Shown: one piece after another, positions 44,720 through 53,587 of the stretch | Position numbering within the stretch: the stretch's first letter is position 1 | How the letters are laid out: every line of letters begins with the position of its first letter | Assembly: GCA_015068125.1 (NCBI GenBank) | Contig: SVLD01000001.1 | Location: 93,795-157,794, forward strand | Length of the DNA: 64,000 nucleotides | DNA from: Oscillospiraceae bacterium | Lineage (GTDB): Bacteria; Bacillota; Clostridia; Oscillospirales; Oscillospiraceae | Reading direction: 5' to 3' | Notes under the pieces: model-generated | Seen by the model: the letters and a program-made list of their open reading frames with translations, nothing else | The model's database searches: none | What the model was told of the DNA's origin: nothing | Translations under genes and position numbers: made by a program

Positions 44720-44751
44720 GAAAACACCTTCCCAAATTTTCGGGAAGGTGT
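44720..44751 (-). terminator. tcdA terminator
   Basis: ACACCTTCCC-gaaaattt-GGGAAGGTGT followed by TTTTC leftwards. Confidence 0.85.
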
Positions 44752-44768
44752 GTATTTTGCACTGCGGA

Positions 44769-45494
44769 TCAATGTCCTTGCGCCAGCGTACGGATAACCT
44801 CTCCTGCCAGGATCAGCCCGGCAGCTCCGGGGACAAAAGCCACAGAACCGGGGAGACTGCGGCGGGAAGAACCGGCGGGGATGGGCTCGCTGGGATCGGC
44901 CTCCGGCGTTAGCGGGAGCTCCTTGGAGTAAACGACCTTGACTTTCTTGATGCCTCGTTTGGCGCATTCCTTGCGGATCACCCGAGCCAGGGCGCAGCCG
45001 GAGGTCTTGGAGATGTCTGCCACCTCAAAGGCGGCAGCATCCAGCTTATTGCCGGTGCCCATGCAGCTGATGATGGGTACGCCAGCTTTCTGTGCCTGCT
45101 CCATCAGCGCCAGCTTGCCGGTGACAGTATCGATGGCATCAATAATATAATCGTATTGAGTAAAATCGAATTCACCGGCGGTTTCCGGCAGATAGAAGGT
45201 CTTGTAGGTGGTGATTCGGATGGTGGGATCGATGTCCCGGATTCTGGCGGCGGCCACATCCACCTTGTATTGCCCAATGGTGGAATGAGTAGCCAGAAGC
45301 TGACGGTTGATATTGGTGATGCTTACGGTGTCATTATCGATAAGATCCAGCGATCCGATGCCGCTGCGGGCCAAAGCCTCCGCGGTGTAGCCGCCCACGC
45401 CGCCCAGACCGAAGAGTGCAACCCGGGCGTTTCGCAGCCGGGTGATGGCGTCGTCACCCAGCAGCAGCCGGGTACGGGAATACTGATCAGTCAT
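44769..45494 (-). CDS. tcdA: tRNA threonylcarbamoyladenosine dehydratase
   Basis: 241-aa E1-like (ThiF/MoeB/HesA) protein that cyclises t6A to ct6A at A37 of ANN-reading tRNAs using ATP. The nucleotide-binding LFGLGGVGGYTAEALARSGIG motif, DNDTVSITNINRQLLAT and DAIDTVTGKLALM are diagnostic. It lacks the catalytic-Cys/zinc layout of ThiF. AAGGAGTATTGCT precedes the ATG. Monocistronic. Confidence 0.92.
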   Translation of the reverse strand: MTDQYSRTRLLLGDDAITRLRNARVALFGLGGVGGYTAEALARSGIGSLDLIDNDTVSITNINRQLLATHSTIGQYKVDVAAARIRDIDPTIRITTYKTFYLPETAGEFDFTQYDYIIDAIDTVTGKLALMEQAQKAGVPIISCMGTGNKLDAAAFEVADISKTSGCALARVIRKECAKRGIKKVKVVYSKELPLTPEADPSEPIPAGSSRRSLPGSVAFVPGAAGLILAGEVIRTLAQGH

Positions 45495-45758
45495 AGCAAT
45501 ACTCCTTACATTTGTTTTTGTTATTTTACCACGGATTGCCCGATTGTGTCAATAAATCGATGTCATCCTGAGCTCAGGGCGATGCCCTGAGCCGAAGGAT
45601 CCGCTCCCTTATAAAAGAATACGGATTCTTCGACTTCGCAGTCGATGGCTGCTTCGCTCAGAATGACAAAGCAGGCGACCAATTGCGGCCTCTACAAATT
45701 ACGTTGCCTGTGGGGCGTGAAATTTGAAAATAATTCTTCCTCTGAGGCGCAAAACTAA
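45495..45758. repeat. Intergenic region with family A repeat, copy 2
   Basis: 45561-45668 starts TGTCATCCTGAGC and ends GCTTCGCTCAGAATGACA, with AAGGATCCG/CGGATTCTT paired inside and its own variable centre. It is the second copy of the repeat at 6648-6751. No gene is supported here. Confidence 0.85.
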
Positions 45759-45787
45759 TTGACGGCGGGGAAAATATGCGATATAGT
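45759..45787 (+). promoter_or_regulatory. Promoter of the polyamine importer operon
   Basis: TTGACG (45759-45764), 17-bp spacer, TATAGT (45782-45787). Confidence 0.82.
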
Positions 45788-45837
45788 TATAGTTGTCATA
45801 TTTTGACGAAAGCTATAAACAGAAACGGGGGAGGATA

Positions 45838-46959
45838 ATGTCCAAAGAACTCATCAGGCTCCGGGATCTTACCATGGAGTTCGACGGGGAACGTATACTC
45901 GACGGCATCAATCTCTATATTAATGACCACGAATTTTTAACTTTGCTCGGCCCCTCCGGCTGCGGAAAGACTACAACGCTGCGGATCATCGGCGGTTTCC
46001 TTACGCCTACATCCGGCACGGTGACCTTTGACGGTGAATGCATCAACGATGTACCGCCCTACCAGCGACAGATCAACACCGTTTTCCAGCGTTACGCCCT
46101 GTTTCCCCATTTGAATGTATTTGACAATATCGCATTCGGCCTGCGGGTGGCCAAGCTGCCCAAAGACGAGATCAACCAGCGGGTTCAGGAGATGCTGGAG
46201 ATCGTCAGCCTGAAGGGCTACGGTCATCGGCAGATCCAGTCCCTTTCCGGCGGTCAGCAGCAGCGCGTGGCAATTGCCCGTGCGTTGGTGAACCGTCCTA
46301 AGGTGCTGCTTCTGGATGAACCTCTGGGCGCACTGGATCTGCGCCTGCGCAAGGATATGCAGATCGAGCTGAAGCGGATCCAGCAGGCCATGGGCATTAC
46401 CTTCGTCTATGTCACCCACGATCAGGAAGAAGCGCTTTCCATGTCTGATACGGTGGTTGTCATGGATAAAGGCCGCATCCAGCAGATCGGCAAGCCGGAA
46501 GATATATATAATGAACCCAAAAACGCCTTCGTTGCGGATTTCATCGGCGAGAGCAACATTCTCGACGGTGTGATGCTGGAGGATTACAAGGTCCGTTTCT
46601 TTGGCCGCACCTTCCAGTGTGTGGACAAGGGCTTTGAACCCAACGAAAGCGTGGATGTGGTTATCCGTCCCGAGGATATCGACATCGTGGCGCCGGATCA
46701 GGGTCACCTGGTCGGTACGGTCACCTCTGTAACCTTCAAGGGACTCAATTACGATATCATCGTAGAATTCAAGGGCTTCAAGTGGCTGATCCAGACTACG
46801 GATCACTGCGCCGAAGGCTCTACCATCGGCATTCGTTTGAACCCGGAAGATATTCACATCATGAAGAAGAGTGAATATTCCGGCATGTTTGGCGATTACA
46901 GCTCCTACTCTGCCGAGTACGACGAGCTGACGGAGGATGCCGGCGATGAAGAAGAATAA
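45838..46959 (+). CDS. potA: Spermidine/putrescine ABC transporter ATP-binding protein
   Basis: 373 aa from the ATG behind GGGGGAGGATA. N-terminal ATPase: Walker [13 protein letters not shown], signature [12 protein letters not shown], Walker [19 protein letters not shown]-terminal TOBE domain (about 285-350; [11 protein letters not shown]) is followed by a Tyr/Glu-rich tail. It energises polyamine uptake with the next two genes. It overlaps potB by 14 bases. Confidence 0.95.
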   Translation: MSKELIRLRDLTMEFDGERILDGINLYINDHEFLTLLGPSGCGKTTTLRIIGGFLTPTSGTVTFDGECINDVPPYQRQINTVFQRYALFPHLNVFDNIAFGLRVAKLPKDEINQRVQEMLEIVSLKGYGHRQIQSLSGGQQQRVAIARALVNRPKVLLLDEPLGALDLRLRKDMQIELKRIQQAMGITFVYVTHDQEEALSMSDTVVVMDKGRIQQIGKPEDIYNEPKNAFVADFIGESNILDGVMLEDYKVRFFGRTFQCVDKGFEPNESVDVVIRPEDIDIVAPDQGHLVGTVTSVTFKGLNYDIIVEFKGFKWLIQTTDHCAEGSTIGIRLNPEDIHIMKKSEYSGMFGDYSSYSAEYDELTEDAGDEEE

Positions 46960-47767
46960 GTCTGTTTTGCTAAGCGTGCCCTACATGCTGTGGATGCTGG
47001 CCTTTACGCTGATTCCGCTGTGTGTTGTGGGCTACTACGCCCTGACAGATCCGGTGACCAAGAACTTTTCTTTGGGCAACCTGCAGGATCTGTCCATGTA
47101 TCTGCCGGTACTGGGTCAGTCTGTGGGCTACGCGCTGATTTCTGCGCTGATTTGCCTGCTGCTGGGCTATCCTGTGGCGTATTACATCGCCCACCGGGGC
47201 CCGGTGGCACAGAAGATGCTGTATATGCTGGTGATGCTGCCTATGTGCATGAGCTTTTTGCTCCGCACGTTGGCCTGGGTTGGCTTACTGCAGGATACGG
47301 GCATTATCAACAATATCCTGGATGCTGTCGGCATCGGCAGGCTGCAGCTGATCCGCACCCCCGGCGCGGTGATCTTAGGCATGGTGTATAACTACCTGCC
47401 TTATATGATCCTGCCGCTGTATACCACTCTGGTGAAGATGGACGATCGGCTCATCGAAGCGGCAGAGGATTTGGGCTGCAACAGCCTGCAGACCTTTGGC
47501 CGGGTGATCCTGCCTTTGAGCGTGCCGGGTATTCTGTCCGGTATTACCATGGTCTTTGTGCCTGCGGTGTCCACCTTCTATATTTCCCAGAAGCTGGGCG
47601 GCACCGACACGGTGCTCATTGGCGACCAGATCGAGGACTGGTTCAAGCAGGGTGATAATCCCAACCTGGGCGCGGCGCTGAGCTTGGTGCTGATGCTGCT
47701 GGTGTTTGTCTGCACCGGCATCATGAACCGCTTCGGCGGCGATGAGGAAGGCGGTGTCATCGTATGA
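46946..47767 (+). CDS. potB: Spermidine/putrescine ABC transporter permease PotB
   Basis: 273 aa, six membrane helices. The EAA coupling loop is [20 protein letters not shown]. The start at 46946 is 9 bases after GGAGG inside the end of potA. It pairs with the PotC half of the next protein to make the heterodimeric channel. Overlap of 4 bases with the next gene. Confidence 0.94.
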   Translation: MKKNKSVLLSVPYMLWMLAFTLIPLCVVGYYALTDPVTKNFSLGNLQDLSMYLPVLGQSVGYALISALICLLLGYPVAYYIAHRGPVAQKMLYMLVMLPMCMSFLLRTLAWVGLLQDTGIINNILDAVGIGRLQLIRTPGAVILGMVYNYLPYMILPLYTTLVKMDDRLIEAAEDLGCNSLQTFGRVILPLSVPGILSGITMVFVPAVSTFYISQKLGGTDTVLIGDQIEDWFKQGDNPNLGAALSLVLMLLVFVCTGIMNRFGGDEEGGVIV

Positions 47768-49782
47768 AAAGAGCGAACCGCATCCTTACCATCTTAATGT
47801 TCATTTTCCTGTATATCCCAATGGTGGTGCTCATCGTGGCATCCTTCAATACAGGAAAAGATATCACCCAGTTTGAGGGCTTTACCCTGCGGCAGTACGG
47901 GGAACTGTTCCGGGATCAGGATCTGCTGGGACTTTTGGGCAACTCCATTCTGATCGCCCTGCTGTCTACCGCTATTTCCGTGACCTTTGGTACGCTGGCG
48001 GCGGTGGGCATCCACCGGCTGAAGCCCAAAATGCGGAAACTGGTCATGAGCATGACCAATATCCCCATGACCAACCCGGATATCGTTACCGGTGTGTCCC
48101 TGAGCCTGCTGTTCGTTTTCGTAGGCACAGGCCTGCTGGGTAATCGGGAGTCCTTGAATTTCTGGACGCTGCTGATTGCTCACGTTACCTTCGGTTTGCC
48201 CTATGTCATCCTGAATGTGATGCCCAAGCTGCAGCAGATGAATCCGGCGCTGACGGACGCTGCCATGGACTTGGGCTGCACCCCGGTGAAGGCTTTCTTC
48301 AAGGTCATCCTCCATGAAATCAGCCCCGGTATCGTAGCCGGCGGCATCATGGCCTTTACCATGAGCCTGGATGATTTCGTTATCAGCTATTTCGTCACCG
48401 GTTCTGACTTTGTCACGCTGCCGGTGGAGATATACACCTACACCAAAAAGCCTATTCAGCCCAAGGTGTACGCCATGTTTACCCTGCTGTTTCTGCTGAT
48501 TGCCGTGCTGATGGTGGGTATGAACCTGCTGCAGATCCGTGCCGGCCGGAAGAAGGACAGCAAGCGTCCGATATCCAAGCCTTGGCAGATCGCCCGGCGG
48601 TGCATTGCCGTTGCGGTGGCGCTGGCATTGGTGGTTGGCGGCGGGTTCCTGTTCTTCGGAAACCGTCAGGAGAAGATCATCCTGAATGTGAAGAACTGGG
48701 GCATGAATATGGCAGACGGCACCGATGACACTCTGGACATTATCGCAGCCTTTGAGGAAAAGTATCCCAATATCAAGGTCAATATGTCCTACTACGAATC
48801 CAACGAGGCACTGTACTCCCAGCTGAAAAACGGCGGCATTACCGTGGATGTGATCATTCCGTCTGACTATATGATCCACCGGATGATCGAGGAAGGTATG
48901 CTGCTGAAGCTGAACTTCGACAACATTCCCAACTTCCAGTATGTTGATGAGGAGCCCTTCAAAAACAATAACAGCTATGATCCCACCAACGAATACTCCG
49001 TTCCCTATACCTGGGGCACTGTGGGCATCCTGTACAATTCCAAGTATGTGGATGAAGCGGATGTCACCGGCTGGGAGCTGATGTGGAATGAGAAGTATGC
49101 CGGTAAGATCCTGATGATTGATAACTCCCGGGATGCTATGGGCATCGCCCAGTACCTGTTGGGTTACGATGTCAATACCCCGGATAAGGCGGAGCTTCAG
49201 GCCTGTGCCGACAAGCTGGCTGAGCAGCGGCCTTTGGTTCAGCAGTATGTTATGGATCAGATCTACTCCACCATGGAAAACGAGGAAGCCTGGATCGCCG
49301 CTTACTATGCCGGCGACTGCATGCTGATGATGGAGAATAACCCGGATCTGCGGTTCTATCTGCCGGAGCACCAGGGCTTCAACCGGTTCACCGATGCCAT
49401 GTGTATCCCCACTTGCAGCCAGGAAAAGGAAGCTGCTGAGCTGTTTATTAACTTTATGTGCGACCCGGAGATTTCCGGTGCCAACATGGACTATATCTGC
49501 TATGCTTCTCCCATTTCCGAGGCGAAGAACCATATGGAGGAGTACCTGGCAGAAAGCGACATCATCTATCCCGATTCTAAGATTTTGGAAAAGGGAACAG
49601 CTTATAAGTACCTGGGCGGCGATACTGCCCGGTATGTGGAAAGCCTGTATCAGGCTGCCACAAAGACAGCGGATAACCAGGAGGCGGGAGGCAGCTTGGT
49701 GATACCCATCGCAATGCTGGTGGTGTTGGTTGGCGCAGGTGGCGGCCTGTGGATCCTGAAACGGAAGAAACGCAAGCGTTGA
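47764..49782 (+). CDS. potCD: Fused PotC permease and PotD substrate-binding protein
   Basis: 672 aa. Residues about 1-265 are the PotC permease (six helices; EAA loop DAAMDLGCTPVKAFFKVIL). A further helix (about 278-297, VAVALALVVGGGFLFFGN) leads into a PotD-type extracellular binding domain (about 300-635) with KNWGMNMADG, VIIPSDYMIHRM and TWGTVGILYNS. The chain ends with another helix (SLVIPIAMLVVLVGAGGGLWIL) and a basic tail. Fusion holds the receptor at the channel at one-to-one ratio. Permease-SBP fusions are known in Firmicutes; the C-terminal second anchor is less usual. Confidence 0.93.
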   Translation: MKRANRILTILMFIFLYIPMVVLIVASFNTGKDITQFEGFTLRQYGELFRDQDLLGLLGNSILIALLSTAISVTFGTLAAVGIHRLKPKMRKLVMSMTNIPMTNPDIVTGVSLSLLFVFVGTGLLGNRESLNFWTLLIAHVTFGLPYVILNVMPKLQQMNPALTDAAMDLGCTPVKAFFKVILHEISPGIVAGGIMAFTMSLDDFVISYFVTGSDFVTLPVEIYTYTKKPIQPKVYAMFTLLFLLIAVLMVGMNLLQIRAGRKKDSKRPISKPWQIARRCIAVAVALALVVGGGFLFFGNRQEKIILNVKNWGMNMADGTDDTLDIIAAFEEKYPNIKVNMSYYESNEALYSQLKNGGITVDVIIPSDYMIHRMIEEGMLLKLNFDNIPNFQYVDEEPFKNNNSYDPTNEYSVPYTWGTVGILYNSKYVDEADVTGWELMWNEKYAGKILMIDNSRDAMGIAQYLLGYDVNTPDKAELQACADKLAEQRPLVQQYVMDQIYSTMENEEAWIAAYYAGDCMLMMENNPDLRFYLPEHQGFNRFTDAMCIPTCSQEKEAAELFINFMCDPEISGANMDYICYASPISEAKNHMEEYLAESDIIYPDSKILEKGTAYKYLGGDTARYVESLYQAATKTADNQEAGGSLVIPIAMLVVLVGAGGGLWILKRKKRKR

Positions 49783-49790
49783 TAAGAAAA

Positions 49791-49821
49791 ACACTGCTGA
49801 AAAATTTCGGCAGTGTTTTTT
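49791..49821 (+). terminator. Terminator of the polyamine importer operon
   Basis: ACACTGCTGAAA/TTTCGGCAGTGT stem with short loop and six T. Confidence 0.9.
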
Positions 49822-49824
49822 GCG

Positions 49825-49853
49825 TTGCATTGCTTTCGGCAGTGTGATAAGAT
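49825..49853 (+). promoter_or_regulatory. Promoter of the 250-aa CxxC protein gene
   Basis: TTGCAT (49825-49830), 17-bp spacer, TAAGAT (49848-49853). Confidence 0.65.
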
Positions 49854-49879
49854 AGTCGAAAAGGGAAGGATAGGGAATT

Positions 49880-50632
49880 ATGAAAGAACATATCGATACC
49901 ATACCGGTAAATGACGCCTTTGATTCCGGGGATGAGTGTCCCTTCTGCTGGCTGGAGCGGAAAGCGGAGCAGAGTACCATCCGCTATGTGGCAGGCCCCG
50001 GTGCCAGCTACATGGAGCCGGATGTCCGGGCGGCCACCGATGCGGCAGGCTTCTGCGGCGTGCATCTGGAAAAGCTCTATGACTACGGCAATACCCTGGG
50101 CAGCGCGCTGATGCTCCAGACCCACATGGCAGGTTTGCTGACGGAATTTCGTGCCGGCGCGGAAGGTTTTACACCTCCTGTAAAACATGGCATTTTTGGC
50201 AAGAAAAATAGTGAACCCCAGGAAACCTGGTGGCAGCGGCTCCATAAGCGGCAGGAGAGATGCTTCATCTGTGAACGAAGGGAATACCACATGACCCGGT
50301 ATTTTCACACCTTTTTCGTCATGCTCCGGGAGCCGGAATTCCGGGAAAAGGTGGCAGCCTCCAAGGGCTTCTGCCTGCGGCATTTTGCCAAGCTCATGGA
50401 CTTGGCGGAAACAGAACTGCCCAATTCCCAGCACGAGTGGTTTTATTCCACGGTGCTGTCACTGACAGAAGAGAATTTGCTTCGGGTGAAAAAAGACCTG
50501 GACTGGCTGATCGCCAAGTATGACTACCGCAATGCCGGTGCGGACTGGAAAAACTCCCGGGATGCCCTGCCCAGAACCATGCAAAAGATCCAGGGGCTCC
50601 ACCCGGCAGACCCACCCTATAAGGAAAAATAA
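49880..50632 (+). CDS. Conserved CxxC-motif protein of unknown function (DUF6062-like)
   Basis: 250 aa with an internal duplication visible in its metal-like motifs: ECPFCWLERK with FCGVHLEKLYDYGN in the first half, and RCFICERREYHMTRYF with FCLRHFAKLMDLAE in the second. Each half offers CxxC plus C-x2-H, so each could bind one zinc. The protein is soluble and helix-rich, with a charged linker between halves. It resembles clostridial proteins annotated as DUF6062, from memory only. No neighbour hints at a role. Confidence 0.78.
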   Translation: MKEHIDTIPVNDAFDSGDECPFCWLERKAEQSTIRYVAGPGASYMEPDVRAATDAAGFCGVHLEKLYDYGNTLGSALMLQTHMAGLLTEFRAGAEGFTPPVKHGIFGKKNSEPQETWWQRLHKRQERCFICERREYHMTRYFHTFFVMLREPEFREKVAASKGFCLRHFAKLMDLAETELPNSQHEWFYSTVLSLTEENLLRVKKDLDWLIAKYDYRNAGADWKNSRDALPRTMQKIQGLHPADPPYKEK

Positions 50633-50636
50633 GCCG

Positions 50637-51182
50637 TCAAAGCAGTTCGTTATCGTAGACAGCCCGGATACCGCCGATGAATTTCGGCCGGGTTCTGGCG
50701 GCGACCACCAGAGCATCGCCGATGCAGTTATTTTCCAATCGAACCGGCACTGCTACGCTTTTTAAGTGCATACCGATGAGGGTCAGACCGATGTCCAAGC
50801 CGGCGTCTGCCCGAATCTGCTCCACGGCCACAGGATCGGCAAAACCGGCATAGGCGGCAGTGGCCAGAGAACCGCCGGCCTTGGGCTGGGGTACTACATT
50901 GACGGTTTCCGCATTGGCGGCAGCGGATCGCTCCAGAATGATCGCCCGGTTTAAGTGCTCGCAGCACTGTACCGCCAGGTAAAGCCCCCGGCTCTGCGTA
51001 TACGCATGGAGCGCCCGGAAAATCTGTTCGGCAGCCTCGGGGCTGGAATTGGTGCCGATTCTCGCACCCAGCACCTCGCTGGTAGAGCAGCCTACCACGA
51101 CGGTTTGACCGGGCTTTAGGCTGGCCTTTTCGACCAACTCTTCGATAGCGGCCTTGGTTTGCAGATAAATCTTGTTAAGCAT
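50637..51182 (-). CDS. ywlG: YwlG-family (DUF436, TIGR01440) conserved protein
   Basis: 181 aa from the ATG at 51180-51182. Conserved blocks VVVGCSTSEVLGARIGTNSS, AVQCCEHLNRAIILER, the VVPQPKAGGSLATAAY loop and DIGLTLIGMHLKSVAVPVR define this widespread but uncharacterised Firmicutes family. Converges with the preceding gene with only 4 bp between stops and no clear terminator, so their 3' ends may overlap. Confidence 0.88.
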   Translation of the reverse strand: MLNKIYLQTKAAIEELVEKASLKPGQTVVVGCSTSEVLGARIGTNSSPEAAEQIFRALHAYTQSRGLYLAVQCCEHLNRAIILERSAAANAETVNVVPQPKAGGSLATAAYAGFADPVAVEQIRADAGLDIGLTLIGMHLKSVAVPVRLENNCIGDALVVAARTRPKFIGGIRAVYDNELL

Positions 51183-51275
51183 AACGGATTCCTCCCGATG
51201 AAATGGGGATTTTTCAATATAGTAGCAGATTCTTATGGGTTTTTCCACATCTTTTTACCAAGGAACGATGAGAAT

Positions 51276-51941
51276 ATGAAATTACTGATACACGCGCTGA
51301 CCAAATTTACCTGCGGCTTGCTGCTGGTGGGATTGCTGATCTTCCTCCCGGCAGGCACATTGGCCTATGCCGGAGGCTGGCTTCTTATGGGGCTGCTGTT
51401 TGGGCCAATGCTGATAGCCGGGTTCGTGATGCTTTTCAAGACACCGGAATTTCTGGAAAAACGGCTGGATGCCAAGGAAAAGCAGACTACACAAAAAGGC
51501 GTGCTGGCATTTTCCGGGCTCATGTTTATCGGTGGTTTCGTGGTGGCAGGACTGGATTTCCGCTTCGGTTGGTCGAATATGCCCCATTGGGTGGTCATCG
51601 CCGCCTCGGTGCTGTTTTTGGCTGCCTTTGCCCTGTATGCCGAGGTCATGCGGGAAAATGCCTACCTCAGCCGCACCATCAAGGTAGAAGAAGGGCAGAC
51701 GGTGGTGGACACCGGGCTGTACGGCATCGTCCGGCATCCTATGTATATGGCCACCATCCTGCTGTTTTTGATGATCCCGCTGATCCTGGGCTCCTGGTAT
51801 GCCCTGATCGTCTTTGCGTTCTATCCGGCAATTATCATTGTCCGGCTGAGGGACGAGGAAGCCCTGCTGACAAAAGAACTCCCCGGTTATGCCGAGTATA
51901 AGCAAAAGGTAAAATACCGGATCATTCCCTTTATTTGGTGA
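51276..51941 (+). CDS. Isoprenylcysteine carboxyl methyltransferase-like membrane protein
   Basis: 221 aa with about five membrane helices and the C-terminal methyltransferase signature YGIVRHPMYMATILLF plus RLRDEEALLTKELPGYAEYKQKV, where SAM and the lipid substrate bind in the ICMT/PEMT superfamily. Bacteria lack protein prenylation of the eukaryotic type, so the substrate is probably a lipid or isoprenoid. AAGGA lies 11 bases before the ATG, so the start is slightly uncertain. Confidence 0.85.
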   Translation: MKLLIHALTKFTCGLLLVGLLIFLPAGTLAYAGGWLLMGLLFGPMLIAGFVMLFKTPEFLEKRLDAKEKQTTQKGVLAFSGLMFIGGFVVAGLDFRFGWSNMPHWVVIAASVLFLAAFALYAEVMRENAYLSRTIKVEEGQTVVDTGLYGIVRHPMYMATILLFLMIPLILGSWYALIVFAFYPAIIIVRLRDEEALLTKELPGYAEYKQKVKYRIIPFIW

Positions 51942-51946
51942 TGTGC

Positions 51947-51975
51947 TTGCTGTTTCGACAATTATCGAGTAAAAT
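51947..51975 (+). promoter_or_regulatory. Promoter of the acyltransferase gene
   Basis: TTGCTG (51947-51952), 17-bp spacer, TAAAAT (51970-51975). Confidence 0.65.
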
Positions 51976-52010
51976 AGCGAGAGCTCCCAAACAAATACGG
52001 AGGAACATAG

Positions 52011-53272
52011 ATGGAAATAAATTATCGCTGGAAAAAATCCTATAAAACCGCAAAATATCCCATCCGCCAGCCCAGGTGGCTGACCTGGTTGATTTGGGTT
52101 TTGTCCAAATTTGCCCTGATCGGCAAGAAATACAAGCTGGAGACTATTGATATGGAGGGCTTGGAGCCACCGTATATCATCTTCAGCAACCATATGGCCT
52201 TTATTGATTTTGAGCTTTCCGCCATGGTCACTTACCCCAAGCGGGTAAACAATGTGGTCAACATCGACGGCTACCACAGGATGCCCTGGTTACTTACCTG
52301 GATCGGCTCTATCTGCACCCGGAAATTTACCAATGATATCCATCTGGTGAAATCTGTTCGGCGTGTTGTGGAAAACGGGGATATCCTGTGCCTGTATCCC
52401 GAAGCCCGGTACACCCCCATCGGTACCACCTCGTTTTTGCCGGACTCCCTGGGCCCCTGGTGAAAATGAACAAGGTGCCGCTGGTAGTGGTTACCCACCA
52501 TGGCAACTACCTGTATTCGCCTTTCTGGGCATACAAAAACAAGCGGAAAGTGCCTATGCGGACGGTTTTCCGCCAGGTGCTGACGGCACAGCAGGTGGAG
52601 AGCATGCGCGTTGAGGAGATCAACGCCGTGATCCGGGATGCTATGCAGTACGATGAATACCGTTATCAGCTGGAAAACAATATTCAGATTACAGAGCCCA
52701 ACCGGGCTGAGGGACTGCAGAAGGTGCTGTACCAGTGCCCCCATTGCCACACGGAATTCCAGATGGCCACCGAGGGCGCGGAGATTTTCTGCAAAAAGTG
52801 TGGAAAGCGTTGGTATATGCAGGAAAACGGCCAGCTGTGCGCCACAGAAGGGGAGACGGAGTTCCCCCATATTCCGGATTGGTTCGAATGGGAACGGGAG
52901 CAGGTGCGCCAGGAGATACTGCGTGGTGAGTATTGCTACGAGGATGAGGTTGATGTTTATTCCTTCCCCCGGTGCTATCGCTTTATCCCTCTGGGAAAGG
53001 CCAAGGTACGGCATGACTTCGAGGGCGGCTTTACAATCGACGGTCACTATCGGGGCGAGAATTATCATATCCACCGCCCGCCAAAGGGCATGAACAGCCT
53101 TCATGTGGAGTACGATTTCCACCGCTTCCGGAAGGAAAACTGCTTCGATATCTCCACCCAGGATGACTCGTTCTACTGCTATCCCACCAACCCCGATATT
53201 ATTACCAAGTTGGCTTTTGCCACAGAGGAGATCTATAAGCTCCAGACCGCCGCAAAAGTTACCGCGAAATAA
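52011..53272 (+). pseudogene. PlsC-like acyltransferase with zinc-ribbon insert, broken by a frameshift
   Basis: Two frames together encode one protein of about 420 aa. The first (52011-52463) has the acyltransferase motifs FSNHMAFIDF (NH-x4-D) and LYPEARYTP; it stops early after DSLGPW. The second frame continues with PLVKMNKVPLVVVTHHGNYL and the rest of the protein to 53272. One missing C in the run GGCCCC at about 52452-52457 explains the break. A four-Cys ribbon (CPHCHTEFQMATEGAEIFCKKC, split by 18 residues) lies in the distal half. Either a real single-base deletion or a homopolymer sequencing error. Confidence 0.85.
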
Positions 53273-53273
53273 C

Positions 53274-53312
53274 GCAAAACGGAGTGGAATTTCCACTCCG
53301 TTTTGCTTTTTT
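53274..53312 (+). terminator. Terminator after the acyltransferase
   Basis: GCAAAACGGAGTGGA/TCCACTCCGTTTTGC, then six T; one of the strongest hairpins in the window. Confidence 0.92.
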
Positions 53313-53314
53313 GC

Positions 53315-53449
53315 AGGCGAGAATACCGGGAGCGCACATTGGCGGAACTTTCAGGTAGCGCCGCGAAAAATCTAACCGCTAATCTCTTGAATGCCATGGC
53401 CTCGGGAGGTGGACAGAATGAATACATATGGATAAAGTGGACTAAATAG
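53315..53449 (+). pseudogene. 3' remnant of an unidentified gene at the island boundary
   Basis: An open frame with no start enters from within the terminator and reads RREYRERTLAELSGSAA, then KNLTANLLNAMASGGG and ends YIWIKWTK-stop at 53449. The amphipathic helix and aromatic/basic end look like a real protein C-terminus rather than noise. Its 5' part is absent, cut exactly at the acyltransferase terminator. 53450-53587 holds direct repeats (TATTCAAGAT twice; GTGTTGCGGG twice) and an inverted GCGGGTA/TACCCGGC, but no clear promoter. Confidence 0.55.
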
Positions 53450-53587
53450 CACCAAAATCACGAATAAAAATACATTATGTGACAGTTGGTATACAGTGTT
53501 TCGTCGTAATTCAAGATTTATTCAAGATAAAAGTGTTGCGGGTAACGCAGGTGTTGCGGGCTACCCGGCACAAGAAAGGACGAAACT

